From positions 1 through 5,335 of the forward strand of contig CAMPKR010000191.1 in the NCBI GenBank assembly GCA_946887345.1: a DNA stretch of 5,335 bases, given 5' to 3'. The position numbers and the translations under genes are program-made. The notes under the pieces were generated by a model. That model was not told where the DNA came from. It did no database searches and worked only from the letters and a program-made list of their open reading frames with translations. Below, in pieces: positions 1 through 5,335 of the stretch. Within the stretch, counting starts at the first letter, position 1. Each line of letters opens with the position of its first letter. Source of the DNA: an uncultured Bacteroidota bacterium. GTDB lineage: Bacteria; Bacteroidota; Bacteroidia; Chitinophagales; Chitinophagaceae.

Positions 1-648
1 AAATACCTGTTCACCATTTTATTTTCGGCCATTTCTATTAGCTCGCTTGCACAGCTATCCATTGGCGCACGCCTGGTAGCCAATTACCAATTTTCGCTCC
101 ATAGAGCTTTAAATGGTCCTACTAAAAACTGGGGTGAGCCGGCAACTGAATGGGACAAGGACCTGGTACTGAGTTATACATTGAAGAACTGGGGGTTCGA
201 GGCCAGTATCAACCATGACAAAAAAGCGGGCTTTGATTCCTACGGTTATTATCTAAGCGAGTTTCAAACTTTCACCGACTGGTCGGAAAACCGCTACAGC
301 ATTAATACCGCAGCGCAGTACAATGTATGGGGCATAGGCAAAAAGAAGCAACTCAGAAATTTCATCGGGCTTTCACTAAATCCAATTTACACAATATCCA
401 AAGAACGCCGAATAGTAGAAGACGCGAACGGCAATGTGGTGTACGATGTAAAAGGCAGGGATGTCCTCCTCATGTTACTACCAGGCCTTCATTATACCCT
501 ACGATACAGTGTGAACAGGCACCTGCTGCTCACTGGTACTTTCTTCGTCCGCTACGATTACGAAGGGGCAATGACCGGGATTCCCGGTGCCTACCGCGAT
601 ACTCGTCTGGGCGTGGGCATAGGCGCTTCATATAAAATAACTCCTTAA
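1..648 (+). CDS. Secreted beta-barrel-like protein, array paralog 1 (lacks only the start codon)
   Basis: Function unknown; probably a small outer-membrane beta-barrel protein. The reading frame is open from base 1 and lines up codon for codon with the start of paralog 2 (KYLFT against MKYLLT). I therefore infer that the ATG lies immediately left of the window and that the full protein has 216 residues. Counting that Met, residues 1-18 form a Sec signal peptide ending SLA, followed by Gln19. The body alternates short polar and aromatic stretches, as in transmembrane beta-strands. Landmarks are WDKDL, QYNVWG, LRNFIGL, LPGLHYTLRY and a final GIGASYKITP. The last residue is Pro, not the aromatic residue usual for Bam-assembled barrels. 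It is closest to paralog 2, starting 20 bp downstream, and is probably co-transcribed with it. A shorter start at the TTG at 181 would remove the signal peptide and is unlikely. Confidence 0.88.
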   Translation, partial: KYLFTILFSAISISSLAQLSIGARLVANYQFSLHRALNGPTKNWGEPATEWDKDLVLSYTLKNWGFEASINHDKKAGFDSYGYYLSEFQTFTDWSENRYSINTAAQYNVWGIGKKKQLRNFIGLSLNPIYTISKERRIVEDANGNVVYDVKGRDVLLMLLPGLHYTLRYSVNRHLLLTGTFFVRYDYEGAMTGIPGAYRDTRLGVGIGASYKITP

Positions 649-651
649 CTT
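627..651 (+). repeat. 25-bp direct repeat, copy 1 (end of paralog 1)
   Basis: This stretch is identical to 1313-1337. It runs from the codons for the final SYKITP, through the TAA stop, into the intergenic gap. Identity that extends past the stop codon points to duplication of a unit of about 690 bp (gene plus spacer), not to protein-level selection alone. Confidence 0.85.
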
Positions 652-668
652 ACGTAAAACTCTTAAGC

Positions 669-1334
669 ATGAAATACCTGCTCACCGTTTTGTGCGTCGC
701 AGTTACCGTCAGTGCTATGGCACAGGTATCTGTGGGCATGCGGCTGGTGGCCAACCGTCACTTCTCAGCTCACAATGCAATCAACGGAACGGCCGGTACG
801 CAACCAAAGTCACACATTGGATGGGATAAAGATTTGGCAGGGAGATACACTGCCCGGAACTGGGCCTTTGAACTCAGCCTCAACCATCAGAAAGATCAGT
901 CGCTCACAAAATATTCCGGCGGGGGACAGTATTTATCCACCGAGTACTCTTATACGCGCTACTATACCGAAAACCAATTCCAATTCAGCACTGTTGTACA
1001 ATATAATGTTTGGGGTATGGGTAAAAACAAACTGCTCAGGAATTACGTCGGCCTGTCTATAGACCCCTTATATATTCACTACAAAAAAAGAAATACTTCT
1101 GAGAACAATAAGGGAGTAACGCTTTACGATGAAACATATAAAAGCGAGGACCTGAATATTCTTCCGGGTCTCCGCTATTCCCTCTGCTACGACGCTGGCA
1201 AACATCTGCAAGTTCTCGGCACTGCTTTCCTCCGGTACAATCCTCATGCGGCAGCATTTACGCCTGCAACTATTGGTGCTCTTGATGCGCAATTTGGGTT
1301 CGGCCTTGGGGTTTCATATAAAATAACTCCTTAA
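669..1334 (+). CDS. Secreted beta-barrel-like protein, array paralog 2
   Basis: Function unknown; predicted envelope protein of 221 residues, probably a small outer-membrane beta-barrel. Residues 1-18 are a Sec signal peptide ending AMA, with Gln19 as the expected mature N-terminus. The ATG at 669 is chosen because it sits directly before this signal peptide; no clear Shine-Dalgarno sequence precedes it, which is common in Bacteroidota. Landmarks shared with paralog 1 are MRLVAN against ARLVAN, WDKDL, the exact QYNVWG, LRNYVGLSIDP, LPGLRYSL and the C-terminal SYKITP. The segments between them (for example the Tyr/Ser/Thr-rich stretch at about residues 78-98) vary in length and composition, as expected of surface loops. 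Spacing is 20 bp to the gene before and 21 bp to the gene after, consistent with one operon. Confidence 0.93.
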   Translation: MKYLLTVLCVAVTVSAMAQVSVGMRLVANRHFSAHNAINGTAGTQPKSHIGWDKDLAGRYTARNWAFELSLNHQKDQSLTKYSGGGQYLSTEYSYTRYYTENQFQFSTVVQYNVWGMGKNKLLRNYVGLSIDPLYIHYKKRNTSENNKGVTLYDETYKSEDLNILPGLRYSLCYDAGKHLQVLGTAFLRYNPHAAAFTPATIGALDAQFGFGLGVSYKITP

Positions 1335-1337
1335 CTT
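1313..1337 (+). repeat. 25-bp direct repeat, copy 2 (end of paralog 2)
   Basis: Exact copy of 627-651, offset by 686 bp. It covers the last codons, the stop codon and the first bases of the spacer of paralog 2. The bases flanking each side differ between copies, so the exact identity ends here. Confidence 0.85.
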
Positions 1338-1355
1338 TAGCAAAACTTACCTGTA

Positions 1356-2072
1356 TTGAAAACTCTGTTTTTAGGATTGCTGGTTTTGTTGTCGTCTTCA
1401 GCATGTGCACAGCGTTTCTCTGTTGGTATTAGATCCGGCATATCAAAAGGCATGGTTGTCGGAAAACATATCGCATCGGCCGAGAGCTATACCTGGTATG
1501 ATAGCGCAGTCTTTAATCCACCATCGGAGTATAAATGGATCAACAGTGTTTTTGTCCGTTACCAAACCAAAAAACGATTGGCCTTTGAACTTAATGCCAG
1601 CCACTATTCCGAAAAATCAAGTTCCTGGATGAGAACCCAGCAGGGGCCGGTCTATCCGCCTTATGAAGTCAAAGCCTACAATACTGATAATTACTATTAT
1701 TTCTCAACCCTCGTTCAATACAACATCGGCCTTAAATCGCTTACACACAGGCGTTTTCTTGAACGATTTAGTCCTTTCATAGGCATTGGATACGGCATGG
1801 TCTACAAGCACTTTTCATATACCTCCCTTGCTGCTAGAAACAATGCTATTCATGAGGAAACACATCGTGGGCGACTAGAGTCCTATAGTGAGCGCTGTGC
1901 TTTGAACTACCTCATGAATTATAAAGCAAATAAACACCTAAGCTTGAATTGCTCCCTGCTGTTCAGTTTCGATCCGCAATTTATTAATTGGGCCGGCACC
2001 GATTATTATGTAATGCCTTTTGCAAACTCATTTTTTACCTCACAACTGGGCATTTCCTACAACATCTATTAA
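1356..2072 (+). CDS. Secreted beta-barrel-like protein, array paralog 3 (TTG start)
   Basis: Function unknown; 238 residues, predicted envelope beta-barrel. The start is a TTG at 1356. It is chosen because an in-frame TAG lies upstream at 1338-1340, the TTG directly precedes a complete signal peptide, and its position matches the ATG of paralog 2. The next in-frame ATG (about 1452) lies beyond the signal peptide. Residues 1-18 form the signal (ending ACA) and Gln19 follows. Cys17 is not in a good lipobox, since Ser is at -3, so signal peptidase I cleavage is preferred. Array landmarks are present but diverged: VFVRYQTKKRLAFEL, SPFIGIGYG and NYKANKHLSL. The final SYNIY has a terminal aromatic residue, the usual outer-membrane barrel signal. 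The stop lies 6 bp before paralog 4, which suggests tight co-transcription. Confidence 0.9.
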   Translation: MKTLFLGLLVLLSSSACAQRFSVGIRSGISKGMVVGKHIASAESYTWYDSAVFNPPSEYKWINSVFVRYQTKKRLAFELNASHYSEKSSSWMRTQQGPVYPPYEVKAYNTDNYYYFSTLVQYNIGLKSLTHRRFLERFSPFIGIGYGMVYKHFSYTSLAARNNAIHEETHRGRLESYSERCALNYLMNYKANKHLSLNCSLLFSFDPQFINWAGTDYYVMPFANSFFTSQLGISYNIY

Positions 2073-2078
2073 CAACCC

Positions 2079-2729
2079 ATGAAACAACTCATACTTCTTT
2101 CCATGCTACTAGCTGCAAGCCTCAGCGCGCAGGCCCAGGCTTACTCTATTGGCGGCAAAACAGGCCTCAATAGCTTCGTATCGATCGGAAACGGCATGCG
2201 CGCAACTGATATGGAGCCCAAAGGCGGCTATCTTACCAATGTTACGGGAACTCTTATGGGCCGCTACGCGGGGAAAAAGAAATGGGGCCTGGAAGCCGCG
2301 CTGAGTTATGCTGTGCTCAACCAGTCGGAAACTCCAAACTATTGGTCTGCTAAGACATATTTCATGGTCACAGACTACTACATGGTTGACCTGTCCGCGC
2401 AATATGAGCTAAGCTGTGGCAATTGGGCCCAAAATAATCTCCTCAAAAGGCTGCATATCTACGTGGGTGCAGGAATTTCTGTGGCACTGGCTGCCGAGAC
2501 CTATTCTTATACAGAATATTTGCCGGAGGCGAGAAATGTAATACAAGGCAGGGGCACCAGCGTAGGTGGTATGTTATTGCTCACTCAGATGGCTTCTTAT
2601 AGGCTAAATAAGGAATTCAGCTTCCTGGTTAGCTCAGAGCTTAAAACAATGCCCTGGCAATGGAATGGCTACCTTCAAAGAAATAGCATGAGTAGCGCTC
2701 AACTAGGCCTTCTTTATCATATGCACTGA
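2079..2729 (+). CDS. Secreted beta-barrel-like protein, array paralog 4
   Basis: Function unknown; 216 residues, predicted envelope protein. Residues 1-19 are a Sec signal peptide ending AQA, with Gln20 next. The ATG lies 6 bp after the stop of paralog 3. It is one of the more diverged members: the usual W-x-K-x-L block is replaced by a stretch ending LMGRYAGKKKWGLEA, but the RY plus hydrophobic-strand pattern is kept. The middle strand reads IYVGAGISVAL and the late strand ASYRLNKEFSFLV. The C-terminus is LGLLYHMH, weaker than a standard barrel-terminal strand. The GGKTGLN segment after the signal resembles GAKTGVSN and GLKSGITN in paralogs 5 and 6, linking it to that half of the array. Confidence 0.9.
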   Translation: MKQLILLSMLLAASLSAQAQAYSIGGKTGLNSFVSIGNGMRATDMEPKGGYLTNVTGTLMGRYAGKKKWGLEAALSYAVLNQSETPNYWSAKTYFMVTDYYMVDLSAQYELSCGNWAQNNLLKRLHIYVGAGISVALAAETYSYTEYLPEARNVIQGRGTSVGGMLLLTQMASYRLNKEFSFLVSSELKTMPWQWNGYLQRNSMSSAQLGLLYHMH

Positions 2730-2750
2730 TAATCAACGTATTAACACAAT

Positions 2751-2766
2751 CGTTCCACGTGGAACA
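2751..2766. promoter_or_regulatory. parS: parS-like ParB-binding palindrome, site A
   Basis: The 14-bp perfect palindrome GTTCCACGTGGAAC (2752-2765) lies in the 53-bp gap between paralogs 4 and 5. Against the known parS consensus TGTTNCACGTGAAACA it differs at the first base and at position 12; the latter change makes the core fully symmetric. The CACGTG core and both GTT/AAC arms are intact. It lies 16 bp upstream of the ATG of paralog 5. ParB is known to bind such sites and spread along DNA to organise the origin region. Binding here is inferred from sequence only. Confidence 0.8.
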
Positions 2767-2782
2767 ACTAAAAACAAAGACT

Positions 2783-3475
2783 ATGAAAAAGGTAGTATTA
2801 CTTTCCCTGGCAACCGTAGGCTGGTTAACCCTTAATGCTCAGAACCTTTCAGTTGGTGCAAAAACAGGCGTAAGTAATTGGTTATCAGTGGAAAATGGTC
2901 GTGGGGCCTATATACAACAATCCAGCGATGGTCAAAAACTATCCTGGGATAAAGAGTTGTTTGTTCGCTATCAGGCTAAATGGCCTTTGGCAATAGAAGT
3001 GGGGGTGAATCATGCGACGCGGGAAATGGAGCCTATTTCAGAGAGTTGGTCCTGCTGTTTCGGACCATGTATCTATGACACTTTTTATACCCAGGCCACG
3101 CTCAACTACACTGAGATAAATATCAGTTTACAGTACAAGCTGCCTGAGATCTGCAAGAAAAGCTGTCTGCTGAGCAGAATGAGTAATTATATTGGCATTA
3201 TTCTCACTCCCGGGATTATTACGACGTCCGGCACCAGGTATAACGGCTCCACTTACCTTGAAAATCCACCGGCATACACCTCTGCATACAATGATAACAG
3301 CAAAACTCTCTCCTATGGCTTAAATCACACTCTTGTTTATTCCATTACCAGGCGATTATCCTTTATTTCTACAGCCGGCGTTAGAATGCGTTCAAATCAG
3401 TACTATGGCCATAGCTATCGTGCAACCAATGTTCGGGCTAACTGGTCAATCGGCGCCTCATACAACATAAAATAG
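2783..3475 (+). CDS. Secreted beta-barrel-like protein, array paralog 5
   Basis: Function unknown; 230 residues from the ATG at 2783, predicted envelope beta-barrel. An in-frame GTG at 2759 would add eight residues, but that GTG lies inside the parS-like palindrome, and the ATG directly precedes a normal signal peptide (MKKVV to LNA, Gln20 next) aligned with paralog 6. Landmarks are GAKTGVSNW, SWDKELFVRY, a REMEP motif at about residues 80-84, YIGIILTPG, and a late strand HTLVYSITRRLSFIS. The C-terminus is GASYNIK. It carries five Cys residues in two clusters (91, 92 and 96; 124 and 128). Cys92 and Cys96 have the same spacing as the Cys pair of paralog 6 and could form a disulfide in an extracytoplasmic loop. 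It is closest to paralog 6, 27 bp downstream. Confidence 0.92.
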   Translation: MKKVVLLSLATVGWLTLNAQNLSVGAKTGVSNWLSVENGRGAYIQQSSDGQKLSWDKELFVRYQAKWPLAIEVGVNHATREMEPISESWSCCFGPCIYDTFYTQATLNYTEINISLQYKLPEICKKSCLLSRMSNYIGIILTPGIITTSGTRYNGSTYLENPPAYTSAYNDNSKTLSYGLNHTLVYSITRRLSFISTAGVRMRSNQYYGHSYRATNVRANWSIGASYNIK

Positions 3476-3502
3476 ATCGAAATTCCAGTTAAATAAACAC
3501 CA

Positions 3503-4171
3503 ATGAAGAAAACATGTCTCCTTTTATTTGCCCTGGTTACTGGCCACCAGGCGTCCTCGCAGCAATTCTCAGCCGGGCTCAAATCGGGCATAACTAATTG
3601 GTTTACAGCTATTAACACAAAGAACCCTATCCGCAAAGCAACCGATGGACAGGCGCTAGGCTGGGAGAAAGAGCTGTTTGGACGGTACAGCCTGAAGAAT
3701 GGCCTGGCCTTCGAATTGGGCGTCGGGCATACCTCCCGGAAAATGGAACCGAGTGGATACTGGTTTACTTGCGGGGCCGGATGTGACCGGGATAGTATCT
3801 ATATTATCAGTAAAAGAGACTATTATTTACTCAATATTAGTGCCCAGCGACGGGTGTTGACCATAAAAAAGCGATTCAGCACCTACCTGGGCCTCATTGC
3901 CCGCCCCGGACGGCTTGTAACTGAAAACATCGTGACTTCCTATTCCCGGCGGGACGAAACAGTGGCACCCGCCACAAATACGCACTACTACCGCCAATTT
4001 ACATTAGCATTAGGGCTCAGCAATACCTCGGAATACTCTATTGGCCGGCATCTAACCGCTTATGCAACTGTTTCTACCTCTATTAACATGCTCAGTCAAT
4101 ACAATTTCAACGGATATAGAGATGCAAATACCAGGCTTAATGGCCTTATAGGCCTTGGGTATACGTTCTAA
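3503..4171 (+). CDS. Secreted beta-barrel-like protein, array paralog 6
   Basis: Function unknown; 222 residues, last member of the array. Residues 1-19 are a Sec signal peptide ending ASS, with Gln20 next. The ATG has an A-rich leader and no clear Shine-Dalgarno sequence. Landmarks align closely with paralog 5: GLKSGITNW, GWEKELFGRY, RKMEP (about residues 79-83), a Cys90-x(3)-Cys94 loop motif, STYLGLIARPG, and a late strand TSEYSIGRHLTAYA. The protein ends IGLGYTF, a good match to the C-terminal outer-membrane barrel signal with a terminal Phe, and the strongest evidence in the array for an outer-membrane location. Two parS-like sites follow downstream, the first 15 bp past the stop. No terminator hairpin with a T-run is visible after the gene. 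Confidence 0.93.
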   Translation: MKKTCLLLFALVTGHQASSQQFSAGLKSGITNWFTAINTKNPIRKATDGQALGWEKELFGRYSLKNGLAFELGVGHTSRKMEPSGYWFTCGAGCDRDSIYIISKRDYYLLNISAQRRVLTIKKRFSTYLGLIARPGRLVTENIVTSYSRRDETVAPATNTHYYRQFTLALGLSNTSEYSIGRHLTAYATVSTSINMLSQYNFNGYRDANTRLNGLIGLGYTF

Positions 4172-4186
4172 GCCGTAATTATGGGT

Positions 4187-4202
4187 TGTTCCACGTGGAA
4201 CA
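4187..4202. promoter_or_regulatory. parS: parS-like ParB-binding palindrome, site B
   Basis: TGTTCCACGTGGAACA is a perfect 16-bp palindrome in the 66-bp gap between paralog 6 and the amidohydrolase gene. It differs from the consensus TGTTNCACGTGAAACA only at position 12. There is no T-run after it, so it does not look like a terminator stem. It lies 52 bp (start to start, about five helical turns) before site C, which would place both sites on nearly the same face of the DNA. Confidence 0.87.
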
Positions 4203-4237
4203 TGTATATTGTAGAGAATTCTTAAGCTCCCCTTCAT

Positions 4238-5335
4238 ATGTTCCACGTGAAACACATCATCATAGCGTCAGTTCTGTTCCTCTTGGCCTGCAAAGAGAAA
4301 AAACAGGCCGATTTAATCCTCTACAACGCCAATATCTACACCGCAGCAGGCGATACGGCTAGTAAAAACTGTATTGTTGTTAAAAATGGGATCATTCTTG
4401 CCGTCGGAAACGGGGATTTAATAGAGGAATACAACGCCAAAGACGTAATAGACCTTGAATTTGCTACCATATACCCGGGTTTCATAGATGCGCACTGCCA
4501 TTTCACCAACTACGGCCTGGATAAGTATAAATGCAAGCTATTCTTCACCAAATCCTTCGCAGAAGTGGTGGAAAGGATAAAAGAATACGAAAAAATCAAC
4601 CAATATGGCTGGATATACGGCCGCGGCTGGGACCAAAACGACTGGGATTTAAAGGAATTCCCCGATAATGCAGAATTAAACCGCCTCTATCCCGACAAAC
4701 CGGTGATCCTAAAACGAATCGACGGCCACGCAATGCTGGTCAACCAAAAAGCATTAGACCTCGCAGGCATTACAGCAAACACCAAAATAGAAGGCGGACT
4801 TATAGAAATAAAGAACGGAAAACTCACTGGCATACTTGTAGATAATGCCATGGATCCGATAGAAAAAATTGTTGCTGCACTGCCCGAAAAAGACGCCACT
4901 AATTACCTCAAAGAAGCCGAATCCGACTGTTACAAAAATGGCCTCACTTCAGTAGTCGACTGCGGCTTAAGCCTTGATTTCATTGAGCTTCTAAGAAAAC
5001 TGTACAAAGAAAAAACGCTCTCCATTTCCAATACAGCGCTTATTTCCCAGGATAAAAAGACGCTCGAAAAATACCTTTCTGCCGGTCCTTTTGTTGAACC
5101 CCCTTTGTATGTAACAGGAATAAAAGTTTACGCCGATGGGGCTCTGGGCTCCAGGGGCGCAGCCTTACTAGATGAGTACTCTGATAAGTCCGGCCATTAC
5201 GGACTGATACTATCACCAATAGAAGAAATGAAGCAAATTGCCCTTGATGCTAAGGCTCACAAATGGCAGCTATGTACACACGCTATAGGGGACAGCGCCA
5301 ATCGGGCAATTCTCAGGCTTTACGCTGTTATATTA
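4238..5335 (+). CDS. YtcJ-type amidohydrolase lipoprotein (5' part, runs off the window)
   Basis: Metal-dependent hydrolase of the Amidohydro_3 / YtcJ family, whose characterised members include an N-substituted formamide deformylase. The substrate here cannot be told. The first 366 residues are visible; the family is usually about 530-560 long, so roughly two thirds is present. Residues 1-17 are a lipoprotein signal with lipobox LLAC and Cys18 as the lipidation site, giving a membrane-anchored enzyme outside the cytoplasm. Next comes a short beta-domain (LILYNANIYT, VVKNGIILAVG), then the metal-binding HxH (His86, His88) in GFIDAHCHF. Family blocks follow: GRGWDQNDW (128-136), KRIDGHAML, GIKVYADGALGSRG (294-307; Lys296 is a candidate bridging lysine) and THAIGD with His348. 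The ATG at 4238 is the only start giving a full signal peptide. It overlaps parS site C, so residues 1-6 (MFHVKH) are encoded by the centromere-like site. Confidence 0.93.
   Translation, partial: MFHVKHIIIASVLFLLACKEKKQADLILYNANIYTAAGDTASKNCIVVKNGIILAVGNGDLIEEYNAKDVIDLEFATIYPGFIDAHCHFTNYGLDKYKCKLFFTKSFAEVVERIKEYEKINQYGWIYGRGWDQNDWDLKEFPDNAELNRLYPDKPVILKRIDGHAMLVNQKALDLAGITANTKIEGGLIEIKNGKLTGILVDNAMDPIEKIVAALPEKDATNYLKEAESDCYKNGLTSVVDCGLSLDFIELLRKLYKEKTLSISNTALISQDKKTLEKYLSAGPFVEPPLYVTGIKVYADGALGSRGAALLDEYSDKSGHYGLILSPIEEMKQIALDAKAHKWQLCTHAIGDSANRAILRLYAVIL
4239..4254 (+). promoter_or_regulatory. parS: parS ParB-binding site C, exact consensus, overlapping a start codon
   Basis: TGTTCCACGTGAAACA is an exact match to the Bacillus-type parS consensus TGTTNCACGTGAAACA. 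It begins at the T of the amidohydrolase ATG and ends within codon 6. ParB binding or spreading from here could affect expression of that gene, but this is inference. It is the third site in the window, and no other CACGTG core is present. Confidence 0.88.

Noticed and set aside
712..1292. Overlapping ORFs in other frames across paralog 2, both strands
   Set aside because: They have no signal peptide or family motifs and overlap a gene with clear paralog support; they are chance open frames.
1356..1410. Paralog 3 as a lipoprotein through Cys17
   Set aside because: The residues before Cys (SSA) lack the Leu-type residue at -3, and the A-C-A-Gln order matches the signal peptidase I site of the other paralogs.
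4187..4202. Palindrome read as a rho-independent terminator after paralog 6
   Set aside because: There is no T-run downstream and no loop in the symmetric inverted repeat; the bases match parS, and the same core recurs twice elsewhere.
4186..4212. Possible Bacteroidota promoter (TTG, then TATATTG after 17 bases) for the amidohydrolase
   Set aside because: The -7 element lacks one T of TAnnTTTG and the spacing is short, so it is too weak to claim from sequence alone. If real, site B would lie between the two promoter elements.
4052..4255. Minus-strand ORF of 67 codons beginning MFHVEH
   Set aside because: Its start and a later HVPRGT stretch are simply the two parS palindromes read on the other strand, and the rest is antisense to paralog 6. 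No family resemblance.
4687..4899. Minus-strand ORF of 70 codons
   Set aside because: It lies entirely antisense to the well-supported amidohydrolase reading frame and has no recognisable motif.

Overview
The window looks like chromosomal DNA from a Bacteroidota bacterium, possibly Chitinophagaceae-like; I infer the phylum but cannot fix the genus. The support is threefold. All six secreted proteins have a signal peptide cut just before Gln (the Bacteroidetes 'Q-rule'). Start codons lack clear Shine-Dalgarno sequences. The genes encode small outer-membrane-barrel-type proteins followed by a lipoprotein enzyme. There are no RNA genes, mobile elements or CRISPR arrays. Coding density is very high, and the largest gap is 66 bp.

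Positions 1-4171 hold a head-to-tail array of six related genes, all on the + strand with gaps of 6 to 53 bp. Each encodes about 216-238 residues: a Sec signal peptide, then a beta-rich body that is probably a small outer-membrane beta-barrel. The same landmarks recur in the same order: a 'W-x-K-x-L...RY' block, a 'GL/GI' strand in the middle, a 'Y...HL' strand near the end, and a C-terminal 'G-x-SY' strand. Genes 1 and 2 form a close pair (25-bp exact repeat across their stop codons). Genes 5 and 6 form another (shared MEP and Cys-x(3)-Cys motifs). Genes 3 and 4 are more diverged. Gene 1 starts at the window edge and lacks only its start codon, so the array may continue upstream. Function is unknown.

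Positions 4238-5335 hold the first 366 codons of a YtcJ-type amidohydrolase (Amidohydro_3 family) with a lipoprotein signal peptide. It runs off the right edge.

The most notable signal is not a gene. Three near-identical palindromes, GTTCCACGTG(G/A)AAC, match the ParB-binding centromere site parS. One lies between genes 4 and 5. Two lie 52 bp apart at the array/amidohydrolase junction. The third matches the Bacillus-type parS consensus exactly and covers the amidohydrolase start codon, so that it encodes the first residues MFHVKH. If these sites are used, this ordinary-looking surface-protein locus is also part of the chromosome segregation centromere, and it probably lies near the replication origin.
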